From: an uncultured Microbacteriaceae bacterium
Lineage (GTDB): Bacteria > Actinomycetota > Actinomycetes > Actinomycetales > Microbacteriaceae
DNA length: 13,630 nt
NCBI GenBank assembly: GCA_946481135.1
Contig: CAMLMQ010000062.1
Location: 1 to 13,630, forward strand
Direction: 5' to 3'
Under the pieces are notes generated by a model. The model ran no database searches. It saw only the letters and a list, made by a program, of their open reading frames with translations, and had not been told where the DNA came from. The number at the start of each line of letters is the position of its first letter. Positions within the stretch are counted from its first letter, which is position 1. The position numbers and the translations under genes were made by a program. This document shows positions 1 to 6,789 of the stretch, piece by piece.

Positions 1-1013
<1,013 letters not shown>

Positions 1014-1168
1014 GGTGAGCACCGGGATCTCGGGGTTCGAGACGACTCCCGCCGGGCTGGGCCTCGGACGCGGGACTTCGGGGTGCTCAGGAAATCATTG
1101 CGGGAGCGAGAGTAGCAGATGCCTCGGGCAGCGATCTATTGGGGGCCGAGTCTCATACGTCGACTGCG

Positions 1169-2215
1169 TCAAGACTTAGACTCTAATGGCTTGCCAGTGA
1201 GCATTGACCAAGCACTCGCGTCGCCCCAGAGGCTAAGGGCGTCCAAGTACTGGCGCACGTCTTCAATCGCGGCGTGCTCTATCCCGCGTAGCGCGTCGTC
1301 CGCGATCGTTCGGGCCGCTCCGGCTAGCAGGTCAGCAACCTGTATCCGGGCGTCCGCTTCGGAGCTAACAAGTGTTACCCCAACTAAAGGCACGGGAGGT
1401 ATACCAAGCGAAGCAACTGCAGCTGCACCAAGTCCAGCCTTCAAGGACTCAATGCGCTGTTCGGTTAGCAATGATGTCTCGTCGTGCGTTATCGAGATGG
1501 GGCGCCCCGTCAACTCGTGCCACGTGCGGGCCGTCTGCCCAACCGCTGCGAAGAGCGGATCCAGGGAGAGATACTTTTGGGACGTCTGAGGTATGTGTCG
1601 AACCGTCATTTCGACGACATCCCGTCCGGCATGAATTAGTCGCATGATGTGCCGAAGTCGACCAGTAGCGCGCGGTCGGAGAAGCTCGATCGTCTGATAG
1701 AACTCATCCAGAGTCGCTTGCGTCGCGCCACTCCGCACTTTCAGTCGCAACATCGTGTTGAACTGGTCTAGGGCAACGTCCCACGCCTCTCCCAACTGCA
1801 CAGGACCTTCGATGAATACGGTATGTGCCATATCCCGAGCATGTCCGGTGCGCAGTATGTCGTGTCCACGCTCGTACATGAGGTCCTCGACAACGAGGTC
1901 GATCAGCTTGCTAGAGACGAAGAATCGTTTGTCGGTGAGGTGCACATTGGCGCGCCCTACGAGAAGCGAATCCCTAAGCAACCATCTGAGAACCTGAAGG
2001 TTGCGGGGCTTCAAAAGGACGCTACTCTTGACCTCCTTGCCTCGTGCATCGGTGCGTTCGCGGACCTCTTGCATCAACGCTTCTGCGGCGGGGACATCTA
2101 TGCTGACGCTGGCATGTGCGAATACTCGACTGCCTGCGCGCATGAGATTTTCGCCCTCGTTGCCCGACTCATCGCATGCGATCATCACGGAGTCCGTCCC
2201 AGCCGGACGTGACAT
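1169..2215 (-). CDS. DUF3800 family protein, putative RNase H-like nuclease
   Basis: 348-aa protein that I assign to the DUF3800 family, whose function is not established. The family marks are an N-terminal CDESGNEG (Asp15, Glu16), a central ITHDETS (His244, Asp245, Glu246) and a C-terminal IQVADLLAGAART (Asp295). These spaced acidic residues resemble an RNase H-like metal site, so a nuclease role is inferred. There is no signal peptide or membrane segment. The ATG at 2215 is preceded by GGGAG with a short spacer of 4 nt. The gene is divergent from the NotI-like endonuclease at 2597 and shares a 381-bp intergenic region with it; a perfect 12-bp palindrome lies 34 bp upstream of its start. DUF3800 genes often sit in defence or mobile islands, and the visibly lower GC of this block compared with the flanking ABC-F and helicase genes suggests horizontal acquisition. 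Confidence 0.82.
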   Translation of the reverse strand: MSRPAGTDSVMIACDESGNEGENLMRAGSRVFAHASVSIDVPAAEALMQEVRERTDARGKEVKSSVLLKPRNLQVLRWLLRDSLLVGRANVHLTDKRFFVSSKLIDLVVEDLMYERGHDILRTGHARDMAHTVFIEGPVQLGEAWDVALDQFNTMLRLKVRSGATQATLDEFYQTIELLRPRATGRLRHIMRLIHAGRDVVEMTVRHIPQTSQKYLSLDPLFAAVGQTARTWHELTGRPISITHDETSLLTEQRIESLKAGLGAAAVASLGIPPVPLVGVTLVSSEADARIQVADLLAGAARTIADDALRGIEHAAIEDVRQYLDALSLWGDASAWSMLTGKPLESKS

Positions 2216-2248
2216 CGGTCTCCCATCCTGTCCATTTGGACGCTATGC

Positions 2249-2260
2249 GTGCACGTGCAC
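2249..2260. promoter_or_regulatory. Perfect 12-bp palindrome, possible operator
   Basis: GTGCACGTGCAC is self-complementary over 12 bp and lies 34 bp upstream of the DUF3800 start codon, where a repressor site would be expected. The operator role is inference. Confidence 0.4.
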
Positions 2261-2314
2261 GACAGTACATCGGAGAAGGCCTCAGTGGTCCCGAGGGAGC
2301 GATCGGCGCGGTTC

Positions 2315-2339
2315 CGCGAGTCTGGTCCTCAGACTCGCG
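2315..2339. promoter_or_regulatory. 10-bp inverted repeat in the divergent region
   Basis: CGCGAGTCTG (2315-2324), loop GTCCT, CAGACTCGCG (2330-2339): a perfect 10-bp stem. No T-run follows on either strand, so it is not a typical intrinsic terminator. It lies between the two divergent genes and could be an operator. Confidence 0.5.
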
Positions 2340-2584
2340 CGCGGGGCTGGCAAAGCCGCGCCGAACTACGCTGCCGCCGCGAAGCCCTGCGGGATGCCCT
2401 TCGCTTGACACCAGAGGGTGTGGCGCGGGAATCGGAGGACGAGGTGCGGTGAGGTCTCGGCATAGCGGATCGCAGGAACGGGTCGTAAGCGACGGTCCAT
2501 CGACTACCCCTGGAGACTTCTGACATGCCTCGCCGGCTTGGTGCCGCGATGGCCTAGATTCTGAACAACGCTACCGCGCAGTTG

Positions 2585-2591
2585 AAAGGAG
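2585..2591 (+). promoter_or_regulatory. Ribosome-binding site fixing the endonuclease start
   Basis: AAAGGAG followed by a 5-nt spacer and TTG at 2597. An in-frame TTG at 2582 lies upstream of this motif and would make it part of the coding region, so 2597 is the better start. Confidence 0.75.
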
Positions 2592-2596
2592 CCGGC

Positions 2597-3532
2597 TTGC
2601 CAACCTCAATCCTCGAGTGGCTTGGATTCTCAGCGACCGATCACTCGGAAGCGGCAACGGCTTCGCGCGCCGCGGAGCTCTGCCCGTTCATTCACGAAGT
2701 GTGCAAGAAGCGGGCTACGGGAGGAGTGTGCTCACTAACGGCGGGACCCGCAGCCGTACCCGTGATTATCTGTCCTTCTCGCCTGTACTTTCAGAACCAT
2801 CGGTTCCTTGCCACCATCGCGAAGGACGCGTTCGGCGAACTCGAACTCAACACCGACGAGGACGGGCTCCCGATCCTCTCGAGGGCGACTGACGCCCGTG
2901 CGCGTGCCGCAGAGTCTAGACGGGTGCAAATCGGCGTGATGGGTCAGGGGTGGGACCCTGAGCTTCAGCTTCCGGCGACGACGGATAGTGGCAGCGGCTA
3001 CAAGATTGACTTCACCCTAGTCGCGGTAGCGCCAGATGGGTTTCTTCTTGGCTTCGTCCCCGTCGAAGTTCAAACAATTGACACCACTAACAACTATCGC
3101 GATGGAGTGACGGCACTTCGTGAGCGACAAGAAGTACTTGCCACGGAAGCGGGGTTCAATTGGGAGAATGTCAGCAAACGCATTCTCCCGCAATTGATCG
3201 TGAAGGGACTTATGCTCCAGGGCGAGCGACTCTGCACGCACGGTATCTATTTCGTAACTCCCACCCCCGTATTCGAGCGCATCGCGTCTCGCCTGGGAGG
3301 GCTAGACAGGCTACGCAACATCCCAAAGCAACCTGGCAGCATCACTTTCGTCCAGTACAGCTACCCGAACCAGGACATCGAACCTGGGGAGCCCCTAGAG
3401 ATCGCCCCTGAGCGCCTAACAACAATCTCCACGAGCGACATGTCCATCGCATTCATTTCGCCGCAGAATCTTCCGCCCGCGGGCTCCTACGAGCAGAGGC
3501 TGCGAAGGCGGCTCAGGATGCCTGAGGCCTAG
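2597..3532 (+). CDS. NotI-family type II restriction endonuclease
   Basis: 311-aa protein starting at TTG 2597 behind a good ribosome-binding site. It resembles NotI, an endonuclease with an N-terminal iron-binding Cys4 domain and a PD-(D/E)xK catalytic core of the E-x-Q variant. Visible here are Cys29, Cys36, Cys45 and Cys59 (CPFIHEVCKKRATGGVCS and IICPS), then KIDFTL with Asp138, and FVPVEVQTIDTTNNYR with Glu157 and Gln159 in the spacing expected for the D...ExQ active site. Partner: the C5-cytosine methyltransferase on the other strand, whose 3' end overlaps this gene by 20 bp. The two convergent genes form a complete type II restriction-modification unit. The recognition sequence cannot be read from the protein; GCGGCCGC is only a guess by homology. 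GC is lower than in the surrounding housekeeping-type genes, as is common for transferred restriction systems. Confidence 0.85.
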   Translation: MPTSILEWLGFSATDHSEAATASRAAELCPFIHEVCKKRATGGVCSLTAGPAAVPVIICPSRLYFQNHRFLATIAKDAFGELELNTDEDGLPILSRATDARARAAESRRVQIGVMGQGWDPELQLPATTDSGSGYKIDFTLVAVAPDGFLLGFVPVEVQTIDTTNNYRDGVTALRERQEVLATEAGFNWENVSKRILPQLIVKGLMLQGERLCTHGIYFVTPTPVFERIASRLGGLDRLRNIPKQPGSITFVQYSYPNQDIEPGEPLEIAPERLTTISTSDMSIAFISPQNLPPAGSYEQRLRRRLRMPEA

Positions 3533-4748
3533 AGATCTCGCCCACTTGCGAAAGAACGGACCGAACGGAGATACCCAACGCAAGGGCCATAAGAGGTGGT
3601 ACAGCGTTTCCGACCTGAGCATATTGGTCCGAAACTGAGCCAGTGAATATGTAACGATCAGGGAACGACTGGATTCGCGCAGCTTCACGAACTGTAATCA
3701 CGCGATCCTGAGCGTAGTGAAAATAGGCCCCCCAGTGAGGATCGCATTTCGTGAGAATCGTGGAAGACAGTCCCTCGGGCTTCGGTCTTCCATAGCGCTT
3801 CGTGTGATCGCTCCGCCTCGCGCGTTGCATTCCCAGGGGAAGGAGCTGCGCTGGGATATCCGTCCAGTTACCTCCCGGAGGAATGTGGCGGAGGCGCTCC
3901 ACGTTGATAGCTGACAATGCCATGCCACGATGCGAGGTGACCGAAACTGAACCCGTTCGAAGGCGACGCTGATAGTCATTGAGCGGCTCGGTCCCGTATG
4001 GAATCGCCCGCAGTGTTCCTCCGCCATTAGAGATAGGCGGAAGGTCGCCGATCGCGTCGGCCACCGTTGTATGAGTCGGCAGTTCTCCGCGTTGCGGCAA
4101 GACAACTAGTGAACGGTTGCCGTACCGCGAAGTGAAGTTGACTCTGGCCGGCGCCTCGTGAATAGCGGAGGGGAAAACCGGGATGCCACGGTCTAGATCT
4201 TGCCTAATACCAAGGATGATCGTGCGCCAACGTGTCTGCGGTACGCCAAAGTGGGGGGCGTACAAGATCTGAACGTCTGCGTGATAGCCCAAGCGGTCGA
4301 GGGATTCCAAGATCGCCTCGAGCGTGCCGCCGCCAGCGAAACTGACGAGTCCGGGCACGTTCTCGATAAGTACGGCCTGAGGTTGAAACTCTTTTACGAA
4401 ATCAAGGTAGTTCAGGAAGAGATGGTTCCGACGGTCGTCGACACTTCGTTTTGGCGCGTTGACGCTAAACCCTTGACACGGGGGGCCACCAGCGAGAAGC
4501 GTCAGCTCACCCTTCGCAAGACCGAGCCGCGCGCGCACGTCCGCGACGTTGACATCGCGAATATCACGTGAGTCGACCCAAACACCTGGATGATTCGCAC
4601 GATAGGTCTCGGCGAACTGCGGGATGTACTCGTTGGCGTAAACCGACTCGAATCCGGCTTCGTTCAGCCCAACAGATAGCCCACCTGCCCCAGCGAAGAG
4701 GTCAATCACTGTGAGGCGGCTCGACGAGTCTGACACGTCCCGCACCAT
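3513..4748 (-). CDS. DNA (cytosine-5-)-methyltransferase of the restriction-modification pair
   Basis: 411-aa C5-cytosine methyltransferase using S-adenosylmethionine. Motifs in order: I, VIDLFAGAGGLS (14-25); IV, GGPPCQGFS with catalytic Cys91; VI, IENVPGL with Glu129; VIII, QTRWR (171-175); a variable target-recognition stretch from about 185 to 320; IX, around REAARIQSFPDRY; X, GNAVPP (380-385). All ten-motif landmarks are present, so it should be active. It protects host DNA from the endonuclease encoded on the opposite strand; the two genes converge with a 20-bp overlap and no terminator between them. The ATG at 4748 has no Shine-Dalgarno but sits exactly 6 nt after TAGCCT (4755-4760), which fits a leaderless transcript. 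A GTG at the next codon is an alternative start. Confidence 0.95.
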   Translation of the reverse strand: MVRDVSDSSSRLTVIDLFAGAGGLSVGLNEAGFESVYANEYIPQFAETYRANHPGVWVDSRDIRDVNVADVRARLGLAKGELTLLAGGPPCQGFSVNAPKRSVDDRRNHLFLNYLDFVKEFQPQAVLIENVPGLVSFAGGGTLEAILESLDRLGYHADVQILYAPHFGVPQTRWRTIILGIRQDLDRGIPVFPSAIHEAPARVNFTSRYGNRSLVVLPQRGELPTHTTVADAIGDLPPISNGGGTLRAIPYGTEPLNDYQRRLRTGSVSVTSHRGMALSAINVERLRHIPPGGNWTDIPAQLLPLGMQRARRSDHTKRYGRPKPEGLSSTILTKCDPHWGAYFHYAQDRVITVREAARIQSFPDRYIFTGSVSDQYAQVGNAVPPLMALALGISVRSVLSQVGEISRPQAS

Positions 4749-4754
4749 ACGATG

Positions 4755-4760
4755 AGGCTA
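4755..4760 (-). promoter_or_regulatory. -10 box for a leaderless methyltransferase mRNA
   Basis: On the minus strand TAGCCT, then 6 nt, then ATG. The same hexamer and spacing occur before the helicase (6778) and the siderophore-interacting protein (12791). TANNNT 6-7 nt before the start codon is the usual mark of leaderless transcripts in actinobacteria. Confidence 0.6.
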
Positions 4761-4847
4761 CGACAGCGACGGCCCCAGACACGGCGATCGGCTGGTGTGG
4801 CGCAGAAGTAGGTTCAAGCTCTGGTCCAACTTGTCGACACCTCCACA

Positions 4848-4863
4848 CGGGTGCTCGCACCCG
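4848..4863. repeat. Short hairpin upstream of the helicase remnant
   Basis: CGGGTG, tetraloop CTCG, CACCCG. It lies between the methyltransferase start and the helicase remnant. No function can be assigned. Confidence 0.35.
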
Positions 4864-4895
4864 GGACACGTCGGCGCGAACGCGGTCGAACGTTG

Positions 4896-5148
4896 CCGAT
4901 AGCCTCGCACGGCGTTGATCCGCGACGATCGGGTCTTCTACTCGGATACCACAAACCTGAAGGCGGCGGTCGAACGCGACTGGGCGATGATACGCACGCT
5001 CGACGCGAAGCTCCGGCACGTCCCGATGCGCGAACGAGAACCGACGCGTTCTGCCGACAGCCACAGCCTGCCCGCAACCCTCCACGACCCGTGGGTGCGC
5101 TTCGAGAGCGAGTTCAAGGCTCGCGGCGTGTCGCGGTCGAGGTGCTGA
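4896..5148 (+). pseudogene. Decayed 5' copy of the nuclease-helicase gene, with its promoter
   Basis: This stretch is homologous to the promoter and first codons of the intact gene at 6790. Shared are GCCGATAGCCTCGC (promoter), then 27 identical bases coding IRDDRVFYS, and 18 identical bases coding LKAAV. A 3-nt insertion (DTTN against ASD) keeps the frame. The start codon has changed: the GTG of the intact gene aligns with GCG (4912-4914) here. The Cys21 expected to help hold an Fe-S cluster is Arg (VERDW against VECEW). Similarity fades after LDAKL; a weak trace of HEQW (here HDPW) follows, then the frame closes with TGA at 5146-5148. It covers only about 80 of 1217 codons and lacks every catalytic motif, so it is a remnant. 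Expression from TTG 4915 is possible but unlikely to be functional. Confidence 0.8.
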
Positions 5149-5310
5149 CGCATCGTGAGCAAAGATAGGTAGATAGGAGTCTCTGGATCTCCGGCGTGTC
5201 GCGCATCGCGAACGCCCGAGACGCTCCTACCGTTGTCGCATGGCATAGCCGACGCGATCTTGTCACCGCACGGAGTCAAAGTGCCGCGGCTAACCCGGTA
5301 ATAAATTTCT

Positions 5311-5340
5311 GCCCTGACACTGCGCGAACAGTGCCAGGGC
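5311..5340. repeat. 12-bp inverted repeat, possible terminator or operator
   Basis: GCCCTGACACTG, loop CGCGAA, CAGTGCCAGGGC: 11 of 12 pairs match. On the minus strand it is followed by AGAAATTTATT, so it could end a minus-strand transcript, but no minus-strand gene lies upstream on that strand. On the plus strand it is preceded by that AT-rich stretch and lies in the leader of the next gene. Confidence 0.5.
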
Positions 5341-5426
5341 ATAGCCGGCCTGAGGGCGCGGCGGTGACTGGTCAGTCTCCGGTAGCGTAACGAAGTCCGT
5401 CGGGTGAGATGTTCTCCCGCTTCGTA

Positions 5427-5448
5427 TTCAGGTCAAGCTCCACCTGAA
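5427..5448. promoter_or_regulatory. Inverted repeat next to the ribosome-binding site of the 213-aa gene
   Basis: TTCAGGT, 8-nt loop, ACCTGAA, a perfect 7-bp stem ending 4 nt before AAGGAGG (5453-5459). It could be an operator or a leader hairpin affecting translation. The role is inference. Confidence 0.45.
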
Positions 5449-5465
5449 CACGAAGGAGGGTCCGG

Positions 5466-6107
5466 ATGGACCTGGAACAGCACACCCCCTCTCTCACTCA
5501 CCTCCGGGCCTTCGCTCGCGCGCGCGTGGCGGGCCGTCCGACTCACGTCGCAGCGGATCGTCAGCAGGTTGCTGCCGGCGCGAACGACCGAGTCTTCGCC
5601 TTTGTCTACGAGAAGTTCCTCTCGGGCGTAATCGAGTACGTCGCCAACGGATCTCGAGGCAGCGCGCTGGAACGAGCTGTCGCGAACGCGACCGACCGGA
5701 TGCGCCCCAGCTACACCGCTGCCGCTCGCGGAATGACCCAGGTCATCTCGCGACTCTCGCCGACGGCGGCGGCCCGACGCCAGCGGAACGTGGTCGTAAC
5801 GGTCGGAGACGACAAGCTGGTGAGCCTGCGCATCCACCTCGTGTTTGACCTGCCGAGCGGCAAGCGGCTGTGTGCCTTTATGCACTTCTCGGAGGATCGG
5901 CTTACGGATACCGAGGTCGCGATCATGGAGACGGCCATCGCGCTGGCAAGCGCGCAGATCGACCCCACCGCTATTCCGGCCCTCGTCACTGTTCGAAGCG
6001 GCGGAGTGCGGTTCATCGACCGGGCGGACGCAACTGCCGAGGCCCGCGTCGAGTTCCTCCGGTGGATGTCGGCCGAGTATCGCGTTGAGTGGGCCGTCAG
6101 CGCATGA
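5466..6107 (+). CDS. Unrecognised 213-aa soluble protein
   Basis: I do not recognise a family. The start is well supported: AAGGAGG (5453-5459), 6-nt spacer, ATG. The protein has no signal peptide, no membrane segment and a single Cys. The N-terminal half (residues 1-100) is basic and probably helical. The C-terminal half looks alpha/beta: strand-like VVVTV and VSLRIHLVFDL, then KRLCAFMHFSE, a helix TDTEVAIMETAIALASA, strand-like ALVTVRSGGVRFI, and a final helix ending YRVEWAVSA. The stop overlaps the start of the 69-aa membrane protein in ATGA, so the two are translationally coupled and probably work together. The pair sits between the helicase remnant and the intact helicase, which makes it part of the segment that separates the two copies. 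Confidence 0.8.
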   Translation: MDLEQHTPSLTHLRAFARARVAGRPTHVAADRQQVAAGANDRVFAFVYEKFLSGVIEYVANGSRGSALERAVANATDRMRPSYTAAARGMTQVISRLSPTAAARRQRNVVVTVGDDKLVSLRIHLVFDLPSGKRLCAFMHFSEDRLTDTEVAIMETAIALASAQIDPTAIPALVTVRSGGVRFIDRADATAEARVEFLRWMSAEYRVEWAVSA

Positions 6108-6313
6108 TCCACTGGCCCGACCTCCGTGACCTGATGTGGGACGCGCGATGGGACGCCATCGTGATGCTCGCAAACGCAACGTGGCAGGCGTCACTCGACA
6201 ACCCCTGGCTGTTTGTGGTGTTTGCGCTCGCCCTCCTGACGTTGACCCGCCGCGGCTGGGCGAAGCTGATCCGCTACATAGCCGGAACCTTTGTCAAGAG
6301 TCACGTCCGCTGA
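6104..6313 (+). CDS. Small single-pass membrane protein coupled to the 213-aa gene
   Basis: 69-aa protein from ATG 6104, whose ATGA overlaps the stop codon of the preceding gene. Residues about 38-53 (NPWLFVVFALALLTLT) form one transmembrane segment, followed by the basic stretch RRGWAKLIR expected on the cytoplasmic side. The N-terminal 35 residues are rich in Trp and Asp and likely amphipathic. An earlier in-frame start at 6089 would lie inside the preceding gene without a ribosome-binding site, so the overlap start is preferred. No family is recognised. The coupling suggests a membrane partner for the 213-aa protein. Confidence 0.7.
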   Translation: MIHWPDLRDLMWDARWDAIVMLANATWQASLDNPWLFVVFALALLTLTRRGWAKLIRYIAGTFVKSHVR

Positions 6314-6411
6314 GCCATCGCGCGACGACAGCCGGCGAGGCAGAACCAATTCAGATTGCGGAGACCTGCCGACCTATCGCACTTCGCCGACACCGTGACG
6401 CCGGTGATCGC

Positions 6412-6426
6412 CCGCGACCATCGCGG
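6412..6426. repeat. Small hairpin in a convergent intergenic gap
   Basis: CCGCGA, loop CCA, TCGCGG between the plus-strand 69-aa gene and the minus-strand 54-aa gene. It may help to end both transcripts; there is no T-run. The rest of 6314-6503 shows nothing. Confidence 0.3.
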
Positions 6427-6503
6427 CCACTACGGTCCCCTCCGACACCCACGTCGTCTGCGACCTCGCAAACAGTTCCACTCCGGACGTCGCCGGCTAA
6501 GGC

Positions 6504-6668
6504 TCAGGCCTTCGGCTGCCCCGCGCCGCGCCGGATCGCGCCGAAGATGATCGTGCCGACGAAGAGCACGATCCCGATGATGGCGAGCCAGAGCAGCCCC
6601 TCGAAGGCGAATCCGACGACCGAGAGAATGACCCACGCCACGAGCAAGATGATCAAGACGGTCCACAT
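6504..6668 (-). CDS. 54-aa hydrophobic membrane protein
   Basis: From ATG at 6668 the minus strand reads MWTVLIILLVAWVILSVVGF, then AFEGLLWLAIIGIVLFVGTI, and ends IFGAIRRGAGQPKA. There are two hydrophobic helices (about residues 3-20 and 25-45) separated by FEG and followed by a short basic tail. Very similar short hydrophobic proteins of unknown function are widespread in actinobacteria and are usually annotated only as hydrophobic protein. There is no clear Shine-Dalgarno upstream. It is transcribed away from the helicase, with 121 bp between the two starts. Confidence 0.8.
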   Translation of the reverse strand: MWTVLIILLVAWVILSVVGFAFEGLLWLAIIGIVLFVGTIIFGAIRRGAGQPKA

Positions 6669-6777
6669 GGTCCCGACGGTACGCCGACCCCCGGTGTGAC
6701 TCGCAGGGTGGCGCGGATGCCGAGAGGGGTCTACGGTGCACGCTCGGTCGGGCCCGCGCCGGGTCAGACGTCGCCGA

Positions 6778-6783
6778 TAGCCT
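6778..6783 (+). promoter_or_regulatory. -10 box for a leaderless helicase mRNA
   Basis: TAGCCT, 6 nt, then GTG 6790, with no Shine-Dalgarno. The same promoter sequence is preserved in the remnant at 4900-4905. Hexamer and spacing are identical to those before the methyltransferase and the siderophore-interacting protein. Confidence 0.6.
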
Positions 6784-6789
6784 CGCTAC

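Larger units (their letters stand above)
2216..2596. other. Divergent intergenic region between DUF3800 and endonuclease genes
   Basis: 381 bp without a convincing gene. It holds a perfect palindrome at 2249-2260, a 10-bp inverted repeat at 2315-2339, and the ribosome-binding site of the endonuclease at 2585-2591. An open frame at 2249-2452 ends in a plausible-looking peptide, but it has no ribosome-binding site and sits between the two divergent genes, so I do not call it. I see no controller (C-protein) gene here. A TAGATT hexamer at 2555-2560 could be a -10 box for the endonuclease, but no -35 matches it. Confidence 0.6.
5149..5465. other. Non-coding region upstream of the 213-aa gene
   Basis: 317 bp with no convincing gene on either strand. 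It contains two inverted repeats (5311-5340 and 5427-5448), an AT-rich patch around 5299-5309 and the ribosome-binding site of the next gene. No clear -35/-10 pair was found. Confidence 0.6.

Noticed and set aside
2249..2452. Small ORF in the divergent region (67 codons)
   Set aside because: No ribosome-binding site, Arg-rich low-complexity product, overlap with the palindrome and inverted repeat; more likely non-coding.
5311..5340. Attachment site or insertion-sequence end
   Set aside because: No matching second copy and no integrase or transposase gene is visible in the window.
5433..6194. 253-codon minus-strand open frame
   Set aside because: It has no ribosome-binding site. The opposing 213-aa gene has a strong ribosome-binding site and an ATGA-coupled partner.
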